From Mermis nigrescens (lineage: Eukaryota; Nematoda; Enoplea; Mermithida; Mermithidae): a stretch of 64,000 bases of DNA. Of this stretch, positions 12,753-25,939 are shown in pieces. Positions within the stretch are counted from its first letter, which is position 1, and each line of letters starts with the position of its first letter. The notes under the pieces are model-generated. The model saw only the letters and a program-made list of their open reading frames with translations. It was not told where the DNA came from and did no database searches. The DNA is taken from the NCBI GenBank assembly GCA_036768485.1, contig JAVLUZ010000270.1, positions 62,001-126,000 of the forward strand, written 5' to 3'. Position numbers and translations under genes: made by a program.

Positions 12753-13730
12753 TATACAATTTACCCCCAGCCTTTTTTAGCCGATCCATATAAGCTACAG
12801 TAACCAAACTTTACAAGGAGATAGCTATAAGCCTATTGTACTAATCTGTCAAAACTGATTAACTTACGGTGTAAACTTACTGCTTTACACTCACAGTTTA
12901 CAACGTACTAACGGCATCTAAAAATTGTAAACGATTCGGTGAATTTCAAACAAAGCAGTTTTTTGTAACTCAATCAACATCCTACATTTAAAAAAAGTAA
13001 GTTTGAGGCAGTGATCGGACCGAGGGTACTTTTAGACCCTCGGCCTCGGCCGAGGCCGAGGCGACTTAAAATCCTTGCCTCGGCCGAGGCCGAGGCCGAG
13101 GGTAATGCCGAGGGTCAAGCTTATATACCTATACCCATAAATAGTACTCTTAGAATATTTTTTATGCACATGAGCTAGAGAATAATCGTAATATTAAACA
13201 CTTTATCGAATGTCAAACAATTCATTCTTATTTTCAATAATAGTAGATTAAATGTGTGAAGGATTTATTGAAATAAGTCAGCAGCATGAAAGCATACTTA
13301 ATTTAACAAGCTGCCGTTGAAGACTTGGAAAAGTTAATGAAAAATGTGGCTGAAGAAGCACTCAAAAACTTTTATTACTATAAATAAGAATACAGTGTCA
13401 GAGAAATAAACGAACAATTGAAATAAGCTAAGACAGAACTGTAGCCATTGTTGTGCTCGCTTTTATGCATGCTTAAACACGCTTTTTCAGTCATCCAATT
13501 CTGGTGTTGTAAGTAATATGACGGAAACTGCACTGTACTTTCCGATCATAGTTTCCCAAGGTCCAGAGTTGAGGGAAGGGTGAAATCCCAAAATGGGGGA
13601 CCAGTAAATTAAGTACTGTCTTTGTATGAGCGAACAAATTTTTTTAGATATTTTACATGAATATATTTTTAAACATACACATTTTTTCATACTGCCAGTG
13701 TGTGACCTGCATCCGGCATGCAATCCTAAA

Positions 13731-14130
13731 CAGTGTTTTTTTGTGCAAGATACCTTTTTACATGTACAAAGATGGTATCCAAAAGTCTTTGAACATTTTG
13801 TGCATGCAAATTTTTGTGTACTATTATAGTATGATACAGTAGCGAATTAGTGTGGTAAAACAGGGTTTTTCGACCTTTGGTAGTGTATCTTAGCTAATTC
13901 CTGGGTTTCTGAGTATTTGACATTTTTCCATTCTAAATGCAAATTCTACTATTTTAAACATATAAAGGACAGACAATTACTGATGCGCCGAAAATTTCCG
14001 GGAATTTTACAGCTTTTCACAGTTTTCGTCTCTCCAAAAAATGTTTGTGCGTGTACAAAGACAGTCCTGAAAAGTCTCTGTACATTATGAAAAATCTTTG
14101 CCGAATACAAAAAACCGCGGCCCTAATGTG
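13731..14130 (-). repeat. Repeat family F, inverted copy inside family K
   Basis: It begins CAGTGTTTTTTTGTGCAAG and ends near GAATACAAAAAACCGCGG, the reverse order of 7655-8112. It contains TTTACATGTACAAAGATGG near 13755 and GTGTACAAAGACAGTCC near 14053. Flanks TCCTAAA and CCCTAAT are similar but not identical. Confidence 0.6.
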
Positions 14131-14479
14131 ATAATTCGGCCTGACCGAAATTTTTTGAGCTTTTGATGAAATTTACACATAAAACTCGACTGAGAAAGCT
14201 AAAACAACTTGTACTACAAAATCAGAAATATTACAGATATTGTAATATGCCAATTAAATCTTGTAATAAGCACTACTGTGCTTAGAAATCCAATGCAACA
14301 TCAGGATAAATTAGTCAATTTTATCTTTGAACGGCAAAAAAGTGCAAAGTTATTAAATAGTACTTATTTTGCATAAAACTTTTAAAAACAGTATAAATCG
14401 ATACAAAAGATATTCAAATCTGTATAAATATGCCTAGATACACAAAAATTGATTTTTGAGTGTTTAATGCCCCTGCTTC

Positions 14480-15010
14480 AATCTAAATACAGTATATTAG
14501 CGATATTTTGCGCGAAGCGCCGAAAATTTTTTGAAATTTCCTAGAAAAATACTGAAAAACGATATAATTAATATCACTTTGTCCAAGAAAGTATTTTAAC
14601 ATTGTATGAAAATGGCTCCGAAAAAATGCATGAGCCGAAATTGATTTTTGGCAAAACCTGCATTTATTGGCCATTTTTAGGTGCGTTTTTGCAATTTTCG
14701 GCCGAAAATTCGTGAAAATACCCTCTCCCATAAAAATGGCCGAAAAGCATACGTGTAACAGGGGGCTTTGGGGAATTCCTCACCCACCCAGGGTTGGACG
14801 TCCTCCCCTCACCCTTTCCTCCATCGTCAGAAAATTTTGACCCACCCTCCCCATTTTTGGCGAAAATTTGCGCTTTGTTGGCTATTTTTAGGTGCTTTTG
14901 CCATTTTTGACATAGAATTATAGTCGCTAATCCCCCTCCTTCTAAAAATGGCCAGGGACCCCTACCCGAAATTTCTAGCTGTTACATGTATGCCGAGGAG
15001 CCCCTTCCGA
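14480..15010. repeat. G-run/GGCCATTTTTAGG repeats
   Basis: A hairpin core GCGCGAAGCGCCGAAAA lies near 14510. It is followed by inverted copies of the repeat seen at 2395 and 12425, with CCCTCCCC runs and GCTGTTACATG words at about 14985 and 15025. Confidence 0.55.
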
Positions 15011-15992
15011 AAATTTTGAGCTGTTACATGCATGTTTTATAGTGATAGTTTGTCTATTTACTCTTGCTTACATTCAAAAATACTGTATCACTTCGGGAAA
15101 TTCTAATAGTTAGCTGCACTTTGCCATAGTAAAAATTAAGTTCAAAAATATTCAAAAAGTTTTCACCAAAAATCGTCTGACAGTGACTTGAGTCTTGTAC
15201 CCTGAGAGGGCGGTAATAACCCTCCCTCACCCCCCCTTTGAGAATGCGTATTTCCGATCCATGTAGCGAGCATGAATAATAAATTGGCACTTTGCTGTAT
15301 ATAACTTGGTGTAACTGGAGTACGCGACTAAAACCACAAGAAGAGTCTATAGGTAAAAAATAGCCTGTGTGCTGCAGATGCATTCTAATTATTTAATATT
15401 CAACGGATATATTAAACTTATTCAAATTTGATTTTAACCCTCGGCGCCTCGGCACTTTTCAGCTTCGCCCTCGGCGCCGAGGCCGAGGCTCCAAAAAACG
15501 CCGAGGCTTGCCGAGGCCGAGGCCGAGGCCGAGGCCTCGGTCCGATCACTGGTTTGAGGTAAGTTTAAAGTAAAGTAAAGTAAGTTGTTGTTTTTTAATT
15601 TTTTTAAGCAGTAAGTTTACACCGTAAGTTAATCAATTTTGCCAGATTAGTACAATAGGCTTATAGCTATCTCCTTGTAAAGTTTGGTTACTGTAGCTTA
15701 CATGGATCGGCTAAAAAACGCTGGGGGTAAATTGTATACTAGATCCAAAAATTCTTATCTTCTGAACGAATTTGGACAATTTTTGTAATGCAAAAATGCG
15801 TTTTATGGTGCTAAAATTTTGAAATTTTCCGGCGCAAGCGCCGGATTGATTTAATTTTATATTTGTTATTGATATCAAGGCCGAGCCGCGCGGATCGCAA
15901 CATTTTTATCGACAGCATGTTCTAGAACTTTACTATAATTGAAAATTCTAATCTTCTGAACGAATTTGGTTGGACAATTTTGTTAATGCAAA

Positions 15993-16625
15993 GAGGCCCG
16001 TATCCAGCAAGGATAGGGGGCACGTGCAACACAATTGTTCCTTTACTCCGCCTATGCTTTTTTAGCCAAAGATCGCAACAAAATTTCCAGCGCTTTGCGC
16101 CGAATTTTTAAATTATAATTACAGTCTATTTAGTGCCAAACACGCGGTTTAAACACTCCATTTCTAGTCTTTATACAATCTAAAGCGTATTTTGCATCTA
16201 TATTTCTTCTTTTCTTCACAGGTTTTATACAGAAAATGAGATTTGTTTAAAAAGCAAGAATGACAGCAATTTTTTGGCGATGATTATGGATTGGTTGATG
16301 AATTTTGACTACTTTTAGGATGAATTCACAGCCGTGATTAGACTGATTTGTAAAAATTTTAACCTTATGATTCAAAATTGAAGTTCTCTTTTTACAAAAT
16401 TTCCTGAGGCTCTGCCGCCCAGGACCCTGATGGGGAGCGATTGAGCGCGCCACCCCAGCAGACCCCTCAGCCCTTAAAGAGATGGTTTACATTGGATTCT
16501 CTATGTATCTGAGGCATCCGGGTAGCAAAATCGGCAAAGCAAAATTCATCCTACGGTCCCCTTGTGTTTTAAAAAAATTTTGGTCATGACCTGCCCCCCA
16601 GAACAAGATCCTTGATGCAGGGCTG
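15993..16625. mobile_element. hAT-like element inserted in the satellite (perfect 8-bp duplication)
   Basis: AATGCAAA is duplicated at 15985-15992 and 16626-16633. Removing the insert restores the satellite text TTTTGTTAATGCAAAAATGCG. The ends, GAGGCCCGTATCCAG and the inverse of GATGCAGGGCTG, match the GGCCGTAT family (11911, 38306), with the first base changed. It is 633 bp with no coding capacity seen. Confidence 0.82.
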
Positions 16626-17489
16626 AATGCAAAAATGCGTTTTAGAGGTAAAATTTCAAAAAATTTTCCGGATTGATCTTTTTTAATTACTTGCTATTGA
16701 TGTTCAGCCGGCGCCGATTGCAGGAATTTCATTTTAAGATGCGATCCTTTGAAATTTTCTGGCACTTTGCGCCCTGTTAATGAATTATTAAGTTTTTATT
16801 TTTTGATGGGATTCCATAAATCGGCTAAAGTGCATTAGTGAAGGTCTAAATATGCAGTTTTAGAAGATAGAACAAATTACCGATCGTTATATTCATTGCA
16901 GTACACTAAATTTGTACCTAATTACGAAATGTTCAAAATCTCGCTATTTATGTAGGATGGACTTTCTGCAAAAAAAACATCGGTTTTTTAACATGAGCGC
17001 TCAATTTTTGAACGTTTTTTAGATTCCTAAAAATGTGAACCGGAATTTGAAATGTGGAAAAATAAATATTTTGCTTATGATGAAAAAAACGGTGCCGCGA
17101 AAATGTGTGTACACCGTTTTTTCCCACTTTTTGGTCTATTTGTCAACCAAAATTTTAGGAAATGGAAAAATTTTTGGGCTTGGTTGGCATTTGTCGAAAA
17201 TTTTTGTTATGTTAAAAATGCGTTTTAGAGAGGTAAAACTTCAAAAATTTTCCGGCGCTTCGCGCCGAATTGATTTAATTCTTACTTGTTATTAATCTTT
17301 AAGCCGCGCCGCACCAATTGCAGCATTTTTGTCGACAATCTGGTCTAGAACTTCACTACGATTGAAAATCCTTATCTTCTGCACGGATTTGGTTAGTTTT
17401 TGTCGTGCAAAAATGCGTTTTAGAGAGGTGAAACTACAAAAGTTTTCGGCGCTTCGCGCCGAATTGATTGAATTCTTATTTTCGATTAT

Positions 17490-18146
17490 CACTTATTTTT
17501 CGATCATTTAAGATTAAGAATACAGAAGCATTAATTTTAGCTTTTAAGCAATTTATTCGCCCCCTTTTAGAATTTAATACAGTTATTTGGAATCCATATA
17601 AGAAATTTGATACAAAAAATATAGAAAAAGTTCAAAAATATTTTACCAAACGTATTCTTAAATTTAGTGATATACCATATGAACGTCGGCTTCAGATTTT
17701 AGAATTAGACTCTCTGGAATTTCGTAGAGTTGTTTTTGATTTATCCATGATATATAAAATTTTCAATGGATATATACAAATTGATCCTGATGATTTTTTC
17801 ACACTTACACAGTCATCTAAAACTCGAGCTGTTAGTAGTTTAAAAACTTAAAGGTGAAAAATTTCGTTTAGATGTTAAAAAATACTCTTTTCCAAATAGA
17901 GTCCTATATCTACGGAATTCTCTCCCAGATGCGATTATTTGTTCTTCTTCGGCAAATTTCTTTCAGACCAGGGTTAAAGATTACCTCAAGTCAAAAATTG
18001 TGGCTCCAACCAGTATGCTTTAATGTATCATGGAGCTATTGCAGCCAGTGAAACTAGCGATGATTTTTTATTCTTCGTATTTTGCCGTGTTTATGTGTAT
18101 TTTACCTGTTTCATTGACTTTGCAATAAAATTTGTATAATTTGTAT
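17490..18146 (+). mobile_element. 5'-truncated non-LTR retrotransposon (LINE) 3' end
   Basis: From about 17507 the plus strand encodes the conserved region after the reverse transcriptase: ALILAFKQFIRPLLEFNTV, WNPY, IEKVQKYFTKRI, YERRLQILELDSLEFRR, DLSMIYKIFNG. A -1/+1 slip near 17848 moves to the frame of GEKFRLDVKKYSFPNRV, LRNSLPDAII, FFQTRVKDYL, ending at TAA 18021-18023. That tail is typical of CR1/Jockey/RTE-type elements. A 3' UTR follows and ends in AATAAAATTTGTATAATTTG. Satellite sequence resumes at once on the right. Confidence 0.88.
17507..18023 (+). pseudogene. LINE reverse-transcriptase C-terminal tail, frameshifted
   Basis: The first frame stops at TAA about 17849. The second opens one base over and carries the remaining 60 residues to the natural stop. 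Endonuclease and RT catalytic motifs (YxDD) are missing because the copy is truncated. The family is a long-known retroelement, and the copy cannot move by itself. Confidence 0.85.
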
Positions 18147-18421
18147 TACTTGTTATTAATCTTTAAGCCGCGCCGCGCCAATTGCAGCATTTTTGTCGAC
18201 AATCTGGTCTAGAACGATTGAAAATTCTTATCTTCTGCACAGATTTGGTTAGTTTTTGTAATGAAATGCATTTTAGAGAGGCAAAACTGCAAAAATTTTT
18301 TCGAATTGATTTAATTCTTACTTGTTAGTAATGCTTAAGCCGCGCCGCGCTAATTGCAGCATTTTTATCGACAATCTGGTCCTGGGACTTCACTACGATT
18401 GAAAATTCTAACCTTCTGCAC

Positions 18422-18862
18422 CATAGTTTCCCAAGGTCGAAAGTTTAGGGGTGAAATCCCAAAATTTAGGACCACTAAATTAAGAGTCTAGCCTTTTTGC
18501 AGGCCAAATATCAAAAATGGCTAAAACATCATATATAGCATGTTTCAATATGAATAACTGCATTTTTAACTACTTTTTGTCCCATTCTAACTAGTTTCGT
18601 CACTTATAACTTAAAAATACAAAAATTCATCGAAAATTTTGACTATACAGATCATTTTTAGTTCATTCTAGGTATTTTATGTGTAAACAATACAGAAATG
18701 TACTAGTCGGCGCGAAGCGCCGAAAAATTTTAATACCTTCGTTGCTTTTGTACCCAAAAATCATGCAGAAAATGTTTGATAGCTCAAAATCGTCCGACAG
18801 TGATTCAAATCTCGGACCCTGAGGTGGGGGTACCCCCTCATTCCCCCCTATGGGAATGTGTG
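18422..18862 (+). mobile_element. Family K element, short copy (perfect 8-bp duplication)
   Basis: TTCTGCAC is duplicated at 18414-18421 and 18863-18870. Deleting the insert restores satellite sequence (...CTTCTGCACAGATTTGG). It starts CATAGTTTCCCAAGG and ends CCTATGGGAATGTGTG. A hairpin core CGGCGCGAAGCGCCG is at 18708-18722. At 441 bp this is the simplest member and lacks the F and G-run DNA found in the long copies. Confidence 0.88.
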
Positions 18863-19807
18863 TTCTGCACAGATTTGGTTAGTTTTTGTAATGCAAAAAT
18901 GCGTTTTAGAGAGCTAAAATTTCAAAATTTTCTGGCGCTTCGCGCCATTTGATAAATTATACTTTTAATTGTCAAAAGCGACTTCAGAATTGGCTAAAAT
19001 GCTTTACTGAAGGAAGGAAATTCAAGTTTTAACAGAAATAACGTATACTGATTGTGATCTTTCTTGTAGAGCTCGAAATTTTTGCACAAAAAGTGCATCA
19101 AACACCGCTATTGCATGTGTACATAGGATTTTCTACTTTAAAACACTGATTTTTCAACCCAGGCGCTCTATTTTTAATGTTTTTAGACCTCCAAAAAAAG
19201 GTGGAAAAAGGTCGGAAAAGGTGAAAAAAAATTTTGGTCTGGTCTATAATGGGCATTGGTGTAGCTGGTTCACATATGTATTAAGATAGCCACGTTATAG
19301 GTACGTATACAGCAAGTAGTATCCGGGGAAAGCTGCCACCTAACTGGTTTTATTTGAGTCAAGTCGAAAACAAATAAGGCAGTCATCAGATTTTTCCAGC
19401 AGATTCATGTGACTGACCAGTAGTGATCGACCGGGGCGACTTTTTTGGCCGGGGCCGGGGCGGTACCGGGGCTGGAAACAAATCCCCGGCCCCGGCCCGG
19501 GGCCGGGGCCGGGGCTGGCCGGGGTCAGACAAGGAAAATATTATTGCATGACACATACTTGGGGTGGGGGGCATAGGAAAGAAATAATGAGCGATTGCTC
19601 CATTCAGTAGTAAATGGCTTTTCATATCAAGTTTTATTACTATTTATGTCACAAGAAACAAATTTAGTCTAGTGTTTCATTGTCTGAATCATCAATAAGG
19701 TCTATGTCGCTGCTATTAGCACACTCTGTATCATTCGAATCTTAGCTACGGCTACTGCTGCTGTAGCAATTGGATGCAATAGGTATTGGATGTAATAAAT
19801 GAGACAT

Positions 19808-21226
19808 CACACATTCCCATATGGGGGAGGGGTATTACCCCCTCAGGGTCCAAGACACAAGTCATTGTCAGACGATTTTTGGTGAAAACCTTTTGAATTT
19901 TTTGAACTTAATTTTTTAGTATGGCAAAAGTGTACCTAACTATTAGAATTTCACGAAGTGATACATTATTTTATTATGTGAGCTAGAGTAAATAGATAAA
20001 CTATCACTATAAAACATGCATGTAATCGCTTAAAATTTTATGAGGTTCCCTCAGTATACCTACATGTAACGGCTGGAAATCTAGGGTAGGGGTCCCGCGC
20101 CATTTTTAGAAGGAGGGGGTTAGCGACTAGATCAAAAATGGTAAAAACACATAAAAATAGCCAAAAAAGCACAGGCTTTCGCCAAAAAATGGGGGAGGGT
20201 GGTTAAATATTTTCTGACTTTCAAGGAAGTTCGGGGCTTCAAAGCGGAGATGGGGGATGGCCCAAATCCTCTGTCACATGTATATTCCTCGGCTATTTTC
20301 AGGGGAAGGGGTAAGCGGCTCCATTTTTGCAGCCGCTTACCCCCCCCTTTGAAAATCTTTAAAATGGTAGAATTTTCAATAAGGAATTCTACACCTTTTT
20401 ACAGTTTTTGTTCTTCAAAAATCTTTGTACATGTACAAAGACGGTCCTGAAACGTCTATGTACATCAGCAAAAATCTTCCCCTAATACAAAAAGACCGTG
20501 CTTCTAAATGTGATAATTCGGCCTGAATTTAGTTGATAGTTCGGCGCGAAGTGTCGAAATTTTTATGAGCTTCTGATGGAATTCACACATAAAACTCGAC
20601 TGAGAAAGCTAAAACAACTTGTACTACAAAAATGAGAAATATTACAAAAATTGTAATATGCGAATTAAATCTTGTAATAAGCAACACTGCGCTTAGAATG
20701 GAAAAATGGAAAAATGTCAAATATTTAGGAACCCAAAAATTAGCCAAATACACTACTAAAGGTCGGAAAACTATGTTCTACTACCACACTGAAATCGTTA
20801 CTGTACCATATTAAAGTATACAAAAATTTGCATGTACAAAAGAGTGTTTTTTGTATTCGCCAAAGATTTTTCCCGATGTACAAAGACCAGGACTATCTTT
20901 GTACATGTACAAAGATTTTTGAGAAGATAAAAACTGTAAAAAGGTATAAAATTCCAAAAATTTTTCGGCATTTCCCTCCGATATGAAAAATTGTCTGTCC
21001 TATACATCTTTTAAATTGCAAAATTTAAATTTAGAATGCAGAAATGTCAAATTTTTAGGCGCTTCGCGCCGTTTTGAGACAATTTTAGTAATTCTTGGCG
21101 TTAGAAACTCAGAAATTAGCTAAAATATACAATTAAAAGTCAAAAGACCCTGTTTTGCCACTAATTTTCTGGTCCTCCAATTTGGGATTTCACCCCTCCC
21201 TCAACTCTGGACCCTAGGAAACTATT
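19808..21226 (-). mobile_element. Family K element, inverted, nested in the second hAT (perfect 8-bp duplication)
   Basis: TGAGACAT is duplicated at 19800-19807 and 21227-21234. The element reads in reverse of 13547-15250, with CACACATTCCCAT at the left and GGAAACTAT at the right. It holds G-run repeats (20040-20290) and family F pieces (20395-20520, 20840-21160) with hairpin cores near 20540 and 21058. Confidence 0.87.
20840..21160 (+). repeat. Repeat family F copy inside family K
   Basis: It contains GTTTTTTGTATTCGCC, CTTTGTACATGTACAAAG near 20898 and GGCGCTTCGCGCC at 21058-21070. A short inverted piece with the same palindrome is at 20395-20520. Confidence 0.6.
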
Positions 21227-22029
21227 TGAGACATATTTAGTTTATCGGATCGGACGCAATTCTGCAGCGTAGTTTATATTCGCCTATAATTAACCTCGGT
21301 CCTAATAACTATTACACAGGAAACGCGTTTTAAAGCACACGGTTCCCATTCAAATGAATTTAAAAGTGTTTTTTGTAGAAATAGTTTGTTAAAAACGTAC
21401 AATTTCTAACTAGAAATAGAACGTATTTGTCAACTCTAAATCTTTTAGCCATAGCTATGAATGAATGAGTTAAAAGTAGCATTTAGTTTAAATAAGTTAA
21501 GTGGAGGAATCGAAAATATGCAGATTTTCCTGAACATTCATTCATTAAAAGCTCATTTATACACAGTAGAAAACTTATGACAAGGACTAAGTAAGTATAC
21601 ATATGGTCTAATCAGTACAGTTCTCAAAATTAACACTTGCTCATTGATAAATAAGTGCCAGTATCACAGCCTGTACAAAATACGAATTACACTAAATTTT
21701 TCCCCGGCCCCGGCCATTTTTTGACCTTGCCCCGGCCGGGGCCGGGGATGCTGAAAAATGGCCGGGGATTGCCGGGGCCGGGGCCGGGGCCGGGCCCCGG
21801 TCGATCACTACTGACCAGATTGTTGGTGCCAGCGTTTAAAATAAGCCTAAGTAATGGGATGCAACTCGCGTCGCTCGCTTCGCTCGCTCCGCTCGTCGCA
21901 TCCCATTACTCAGGCTTATTTTAAACGCTGGCATCAACATTTTGGTCAGTCCGTGATACTAAGCCTAAGCCTAATCAGCTGGTAAACCAGTAAAACATCA
22001 CGAATACCTTGCAATCTTTCTCGAAATTA

Positions 22030-22206
22030 ACCAGCGTTAGTCGATTGGTTATGGTTGTGGACTTTAGAGCAAGGGGTCCACGTTTCGAATCCGACTGCCA
22101 GCAACTTCCTCTCGTTTCCTCAGATGCTATCGACCGCACACATACGCCCTTATAATATGACTATGTTAATACATATGTGAACCAGCTACGCGAATGCCCT
22201 ATAATG
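22030..22206 (+). mobile_element. Candidate tRNA-derived SINE
   Basis: TTAGTCGATTGGTTATGG (22038-22055) resembles a tRNA A box/D arm, and GTTTCGAATCC (22082-22092) is a good B box. GTGGAC and GTCCAC between them pair. A body of about 110 bp follows. The last 90 bp (22118-22206) occur inverted at 19243-19332. It is not a good functional tRNA because the arms do not fold cleanly. Superfamily and length are inferences. Confidence 0.5.
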
Positions 22207-22420
22207 TCAACCAAATCGCTGGGGAAAAAACGGTGTGCGTACATACGATTTTCTACCAAGAAACACTAATTTTGCAACAAGTACGCTCTGTTTTTGGACG
22301 ACTTTAGACCTCCTAAAAAGAGTGGGTAACAAATGGAAAACGTGAAAAAATTTGGGTCTGGCGGCTGGTCTACGAATGTCAACCAAATCGTTAGCAAAAA
22401 ACGGCGCGGCGATCTCCAGC

Positions 22421-25080
<2,660 letters not shown>

Positions 25081-25585
25081 TTAGTCCAGTGCCAGATTTA
25101 AGCGAAATTGTGTCATTGAAACTTAAAATAAGCCTGCTCGAATAAATATTCCTTCTTGAATCTACGTCTTTAGGTGCTTTTGATGCACACCTAATTGTAC
25201 CTATGCATTGGTAGTAATGTAGGTACATACATACATATGTAAGTATTAGGCACCTACCTACTTATTTACCCAACGCATGTGTGCGCACACTTTGTATGCT
25301 TCTGAGATTCTATTTATATTGGAATATTCTCATAAATGCTTGAAGAAATGCTTAAAGTTTGTCAAACGATGAAAAATTTAGCACCAAATTCGAGACTACT
25401 ATAAATTGAATAGTTATTGGCTCGAATTTTAGTGTCACCTGTCTCCTGTCGCTATACGCTGTTGCGCATTGCAGTTTTGAGTTCACTTTTGGAATCTTAG
25501 CCAAACGCAAATTATCGATGTGTCACCGAATATGCGCTTATTCCTTGGTGAATTTTTTCTGCTGAATTTAACTTACCACAGTTCT

Positions 25586-25750
25586 TATAGTCTGTTTCAC
25601 ATGACTTCGTGCATAAATTCTAAGAATTTTCAACGTGAGCCGAGGATTACGATAATTATATATCAGATCAATGCTAAAATCGCAATCTGTCAGCTTATTG
25701 TCGGAGATAGTTTTAAAATTTATGAACGAAGCTGTGTGAAACAGACTATA
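25586..25750. mobile_element. MITE with TATAGTCTGTTTCA terminal repeats, second copy
   Basis: Ends TATAGTCTGTTTCACATG and the inverse GTGTGAAACAGACTATA extend as an imperfect inverted repeat of about 35 bp. It is 165 bp long. The internal AATCTGTCAGCTTATTGTCG recurs at 42490-42515 and, inverted, near 56110. Confidence 0.82.
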
Positions 25751-25939
25751 ACTATAAACATTTTACTTTACTCATGCTTTTGCGTGAAGCGCTTCCTCAA
25801 TAGCTTTATTGCTATATTTTTTCACTTTGTTTTCCGTTTGGCTGACGTCAAAAATTTCATTTTTTGTTTAGTTATCACCATAAATATACTTGGCCACCTT
25901 TTTTCTTATATGTTTATCACAGCGAGTGCGAATTTTGTG

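Larger units (their letters stand above)
13547..15250 (+). mobile_element. Family K element nested in the hAT (perfect 8-bp duplication)
   Basis: It starts CATAGTTTCCCAAGG and ends near CCCCTTTGAGAATGCGTA. TTTCCGAT is duplicated at 13539-13546 and 15251-15258. Terminal inversion is weak. Inside are family F (13731-14130, inverted) and G-run repeats (14740-15010). A short copy (441 bp) is at 18422-18862 and another long one at 19808-21226. Confidence 0.85.
13009..15551. mobile_element. hAT-like element with GGCCGA tandem-repeat ends (perfect 8-bp duplication)
   Basis: The tips CAGTGATCGGACCGAGG and CCTCGGTCCGATCACTG are inverse. Subterminal DNA is made of GGCCGA/CCTCGG repeats on both sides (13025-13115, 15440-15540). 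GTTTGAGG is duplicated at 13001-13008 and 15552-15559. An 8-bp duplication with CAG...CTG tips indicates the hAT superfamily. No transposase is visible, so the copy is non-autonomous. It carries another element at 13547-15250. Confidence 0.9.
12753..15738. mobile_element. Foldback/TIR element with 133-bp arms, host of a nested hAT
   Basis: The left arm 12753-12885 begins TATACAATTTACCCCCAGC. The right arm 15606-15738 is its inverse, with only a few mismatches. TATA at both outer edges would fit a TA duplication, but this is ambiguous because TA is part of the arm. Nearly all the DNA between the arms is the hAT-like element at 13009-15551. The element itself is therefore short once the nested DNA is removed. 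Confidence 0.75.
15740..19100 (+). repeat. Satellite-like repeat block, about 200-bp units with hairpin cores
   Basis: Successive units at 15770-15960, 17150-17345, 17345-17480, 18140-18300, 18300-18420 and 18863-18970 share the plan TTTTTGTAATGCAAAAATGCG, TTTTAGAGAGG, a CGGCGCTTCGCGCCG hairpin, CTTACTTGTTATTAAT, AAGCCGCGCC, GCAGCATTTTTGTCGAC and TCTGGTCTAGAAC. The two hairpin cores at 17253-17267 and 17448-17462 set a spacing of about 195 bp. Insertions at 15993-16625, 17490-18145 and 18422-18862 break the array. Confidence 0.8.
19421..21810. mobile_element. hAT-like element with CCGGGG tandem-repeat ends (perfect 8-bp duplication)
   Basis: The tips TAGTGATCGACCGGGG and CCCCGGTCGATCACTA are inverse. 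GGCCGGGG repeats fill both subterminal regions (19436-19520, 21700-21800). CTGACCAG is duplicated at 19413-19420 and 21811-21818. The tips resemble those of the 13009 element (CAGTGATCGG), so the two are likely cousins with different repeat ends. No transposase is visible. Confidence 0.9.
19411..21952. mobile_element. Palindromic foldback element split by the hAT insertion
   Basis: Its two halves are GACTGACCAG (19411-19420) and the DNA from 21819 to 21952. Joined through the hAT duplication they form one near-perfect palindrome. AAACGCTGGC and AATAAGCC at 21829-21860 are mirrored at 21912-21935, and CTGACCA is mirrored by TGGTCAG at the right end. The centre (about 21865-21900) is rich in CGCTCG/TCGCTCGC words. 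Confidence 0.8.

Noticed and set aside
16247..16453. Minus-strand open frame in the satellite region
   Set aside because: It lies inside the non-autonomous hAT-like element at 15993-16625, with no family resemblance.
22030..22110. Functional tRNA gene
   Set aside because: The A-box and B-box-like motifs are present, but the acceptor and anticodon arms do not pair as in a true tRNA, so it is listed as a SINE candidate.
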